Origin: Shimwellia blattae DSM 4481 = NBRC 105725 | Lineage (GTDB): Bacteria > Pseudomonadota > Gammaproteobacteria > Enterobacterales > Enterobacteriaceae | Assembly: GCF_000262305.1 (NCBI RefSeq) | Contig: NC_017910.1 | Coordinates: 3,658,001-3,722,000 of the forward strand | Direction of reading: 5' to 3' | DNA: 64,000 nt | In this document: piece by piece, positions 63,955-64,000 of the stretch | Layout of the letters: every line of letters begins with the position of its first letter | Position numbering within the stretch: the first letter of the stretch is position 1 | Notes under the pieces: generated by a model | Told to the model about the DNA's origin: nothing | The model's input: only the letters and a program-made list of their open reading frames with translations | Databases searched by the model: none | Translations under genes and position numbers: made by a program

Positions 63955-64000
63955 TGATAACTCTCCTTTGAGAAAGTCCGTAACGGTTGTTGGGTTGCGC

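Overview
The window is a contiguous piece of an enterobacterial chromosome. Almost every gene matches, in order and orientation, the Escherichia coli K-12 segment from fbp to groES near 94-96 minutes. The GC-rich coding sequence, the E. coli-like protein lengths and the ERIC elements place it in Enterobacteriaceae. The absence of ampC, blc, ytfA and the whole ula regulon, plus an added AraC regulator, suggest a genus other than Escherichia. I cannot name the species.

Layout. 1-5007: end of fbp, then a galactofuranose ABC importer (ytfQ-ytfR-ytfT-yjfF, minus strand) with two GalR/LacI-type operators. 5407-12835: ppa, then the tamA-tamB-ytfP envelope operon and divergent msrA. 13107-17076: ytfL, a hairpin-rich gene-free segment, ytfK, ytfJ and cysQ. 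17304-24335: AraC regulator, ytfF, NsrR-controlled ytfE, cycA, fklB, ytfB (opgA) and a DMT transporter. 24492-25930: the rpsF-priB-rpsR-rplI operon. 26331-29898: three small DUF1471 proteins (yjfY, bsmA, yjfN), yjfP and aidB. 30002-33725: nsrR-rnr-rlmB. 33935-45875: purA, yjeT, and the long nnr-tsaE-amiB-mutL-miaA-hfq-hflX-hflK-hflC cluster. 45874-48361: queG, a datA-like cluster of DnaA boxes, three identical tRNA-Gly(GCC) genes and orn. 48474-53961: rsgA, psd, mscM. 53978-54217: two tandem ERIC elements. 54219-61841: epmA, frdABCD, gdx behind a guanidine-II riboswitch, ecnB, ecnA, efp, epmB and yjeI. 61974-63954: groL and groS.

Systems that work together: epmA, epmB and efp (EF-P lysylation); nsrR and ytfE (nitric oxide response); tamA and tamB (envelope assembly and lipid transport); hflK and hflC (FtsH regulation); hfq and miaA (post-transcriptional control and tRNA modification); fumarate reductase frdABCD; tsaE and queG (tRNA modification).

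Most of the window is ordinary conserved core. The stretch that the gene content does not explain is about 14.48-15.05 kb, between the ytfL and ytfK terminators: a chain of perfect short hairpins with an 80-base nested fold and no convincing gene. It may be a relic of a phage-satellite immunity locus or an undescribed structured RNA element. Secondary points are the paired operators at ytfQ, the datA-like site, hairpins in the frdA and ytfL leaders, the tandem ERIC copies, and the zero-gap junction where other enterics carry ula.
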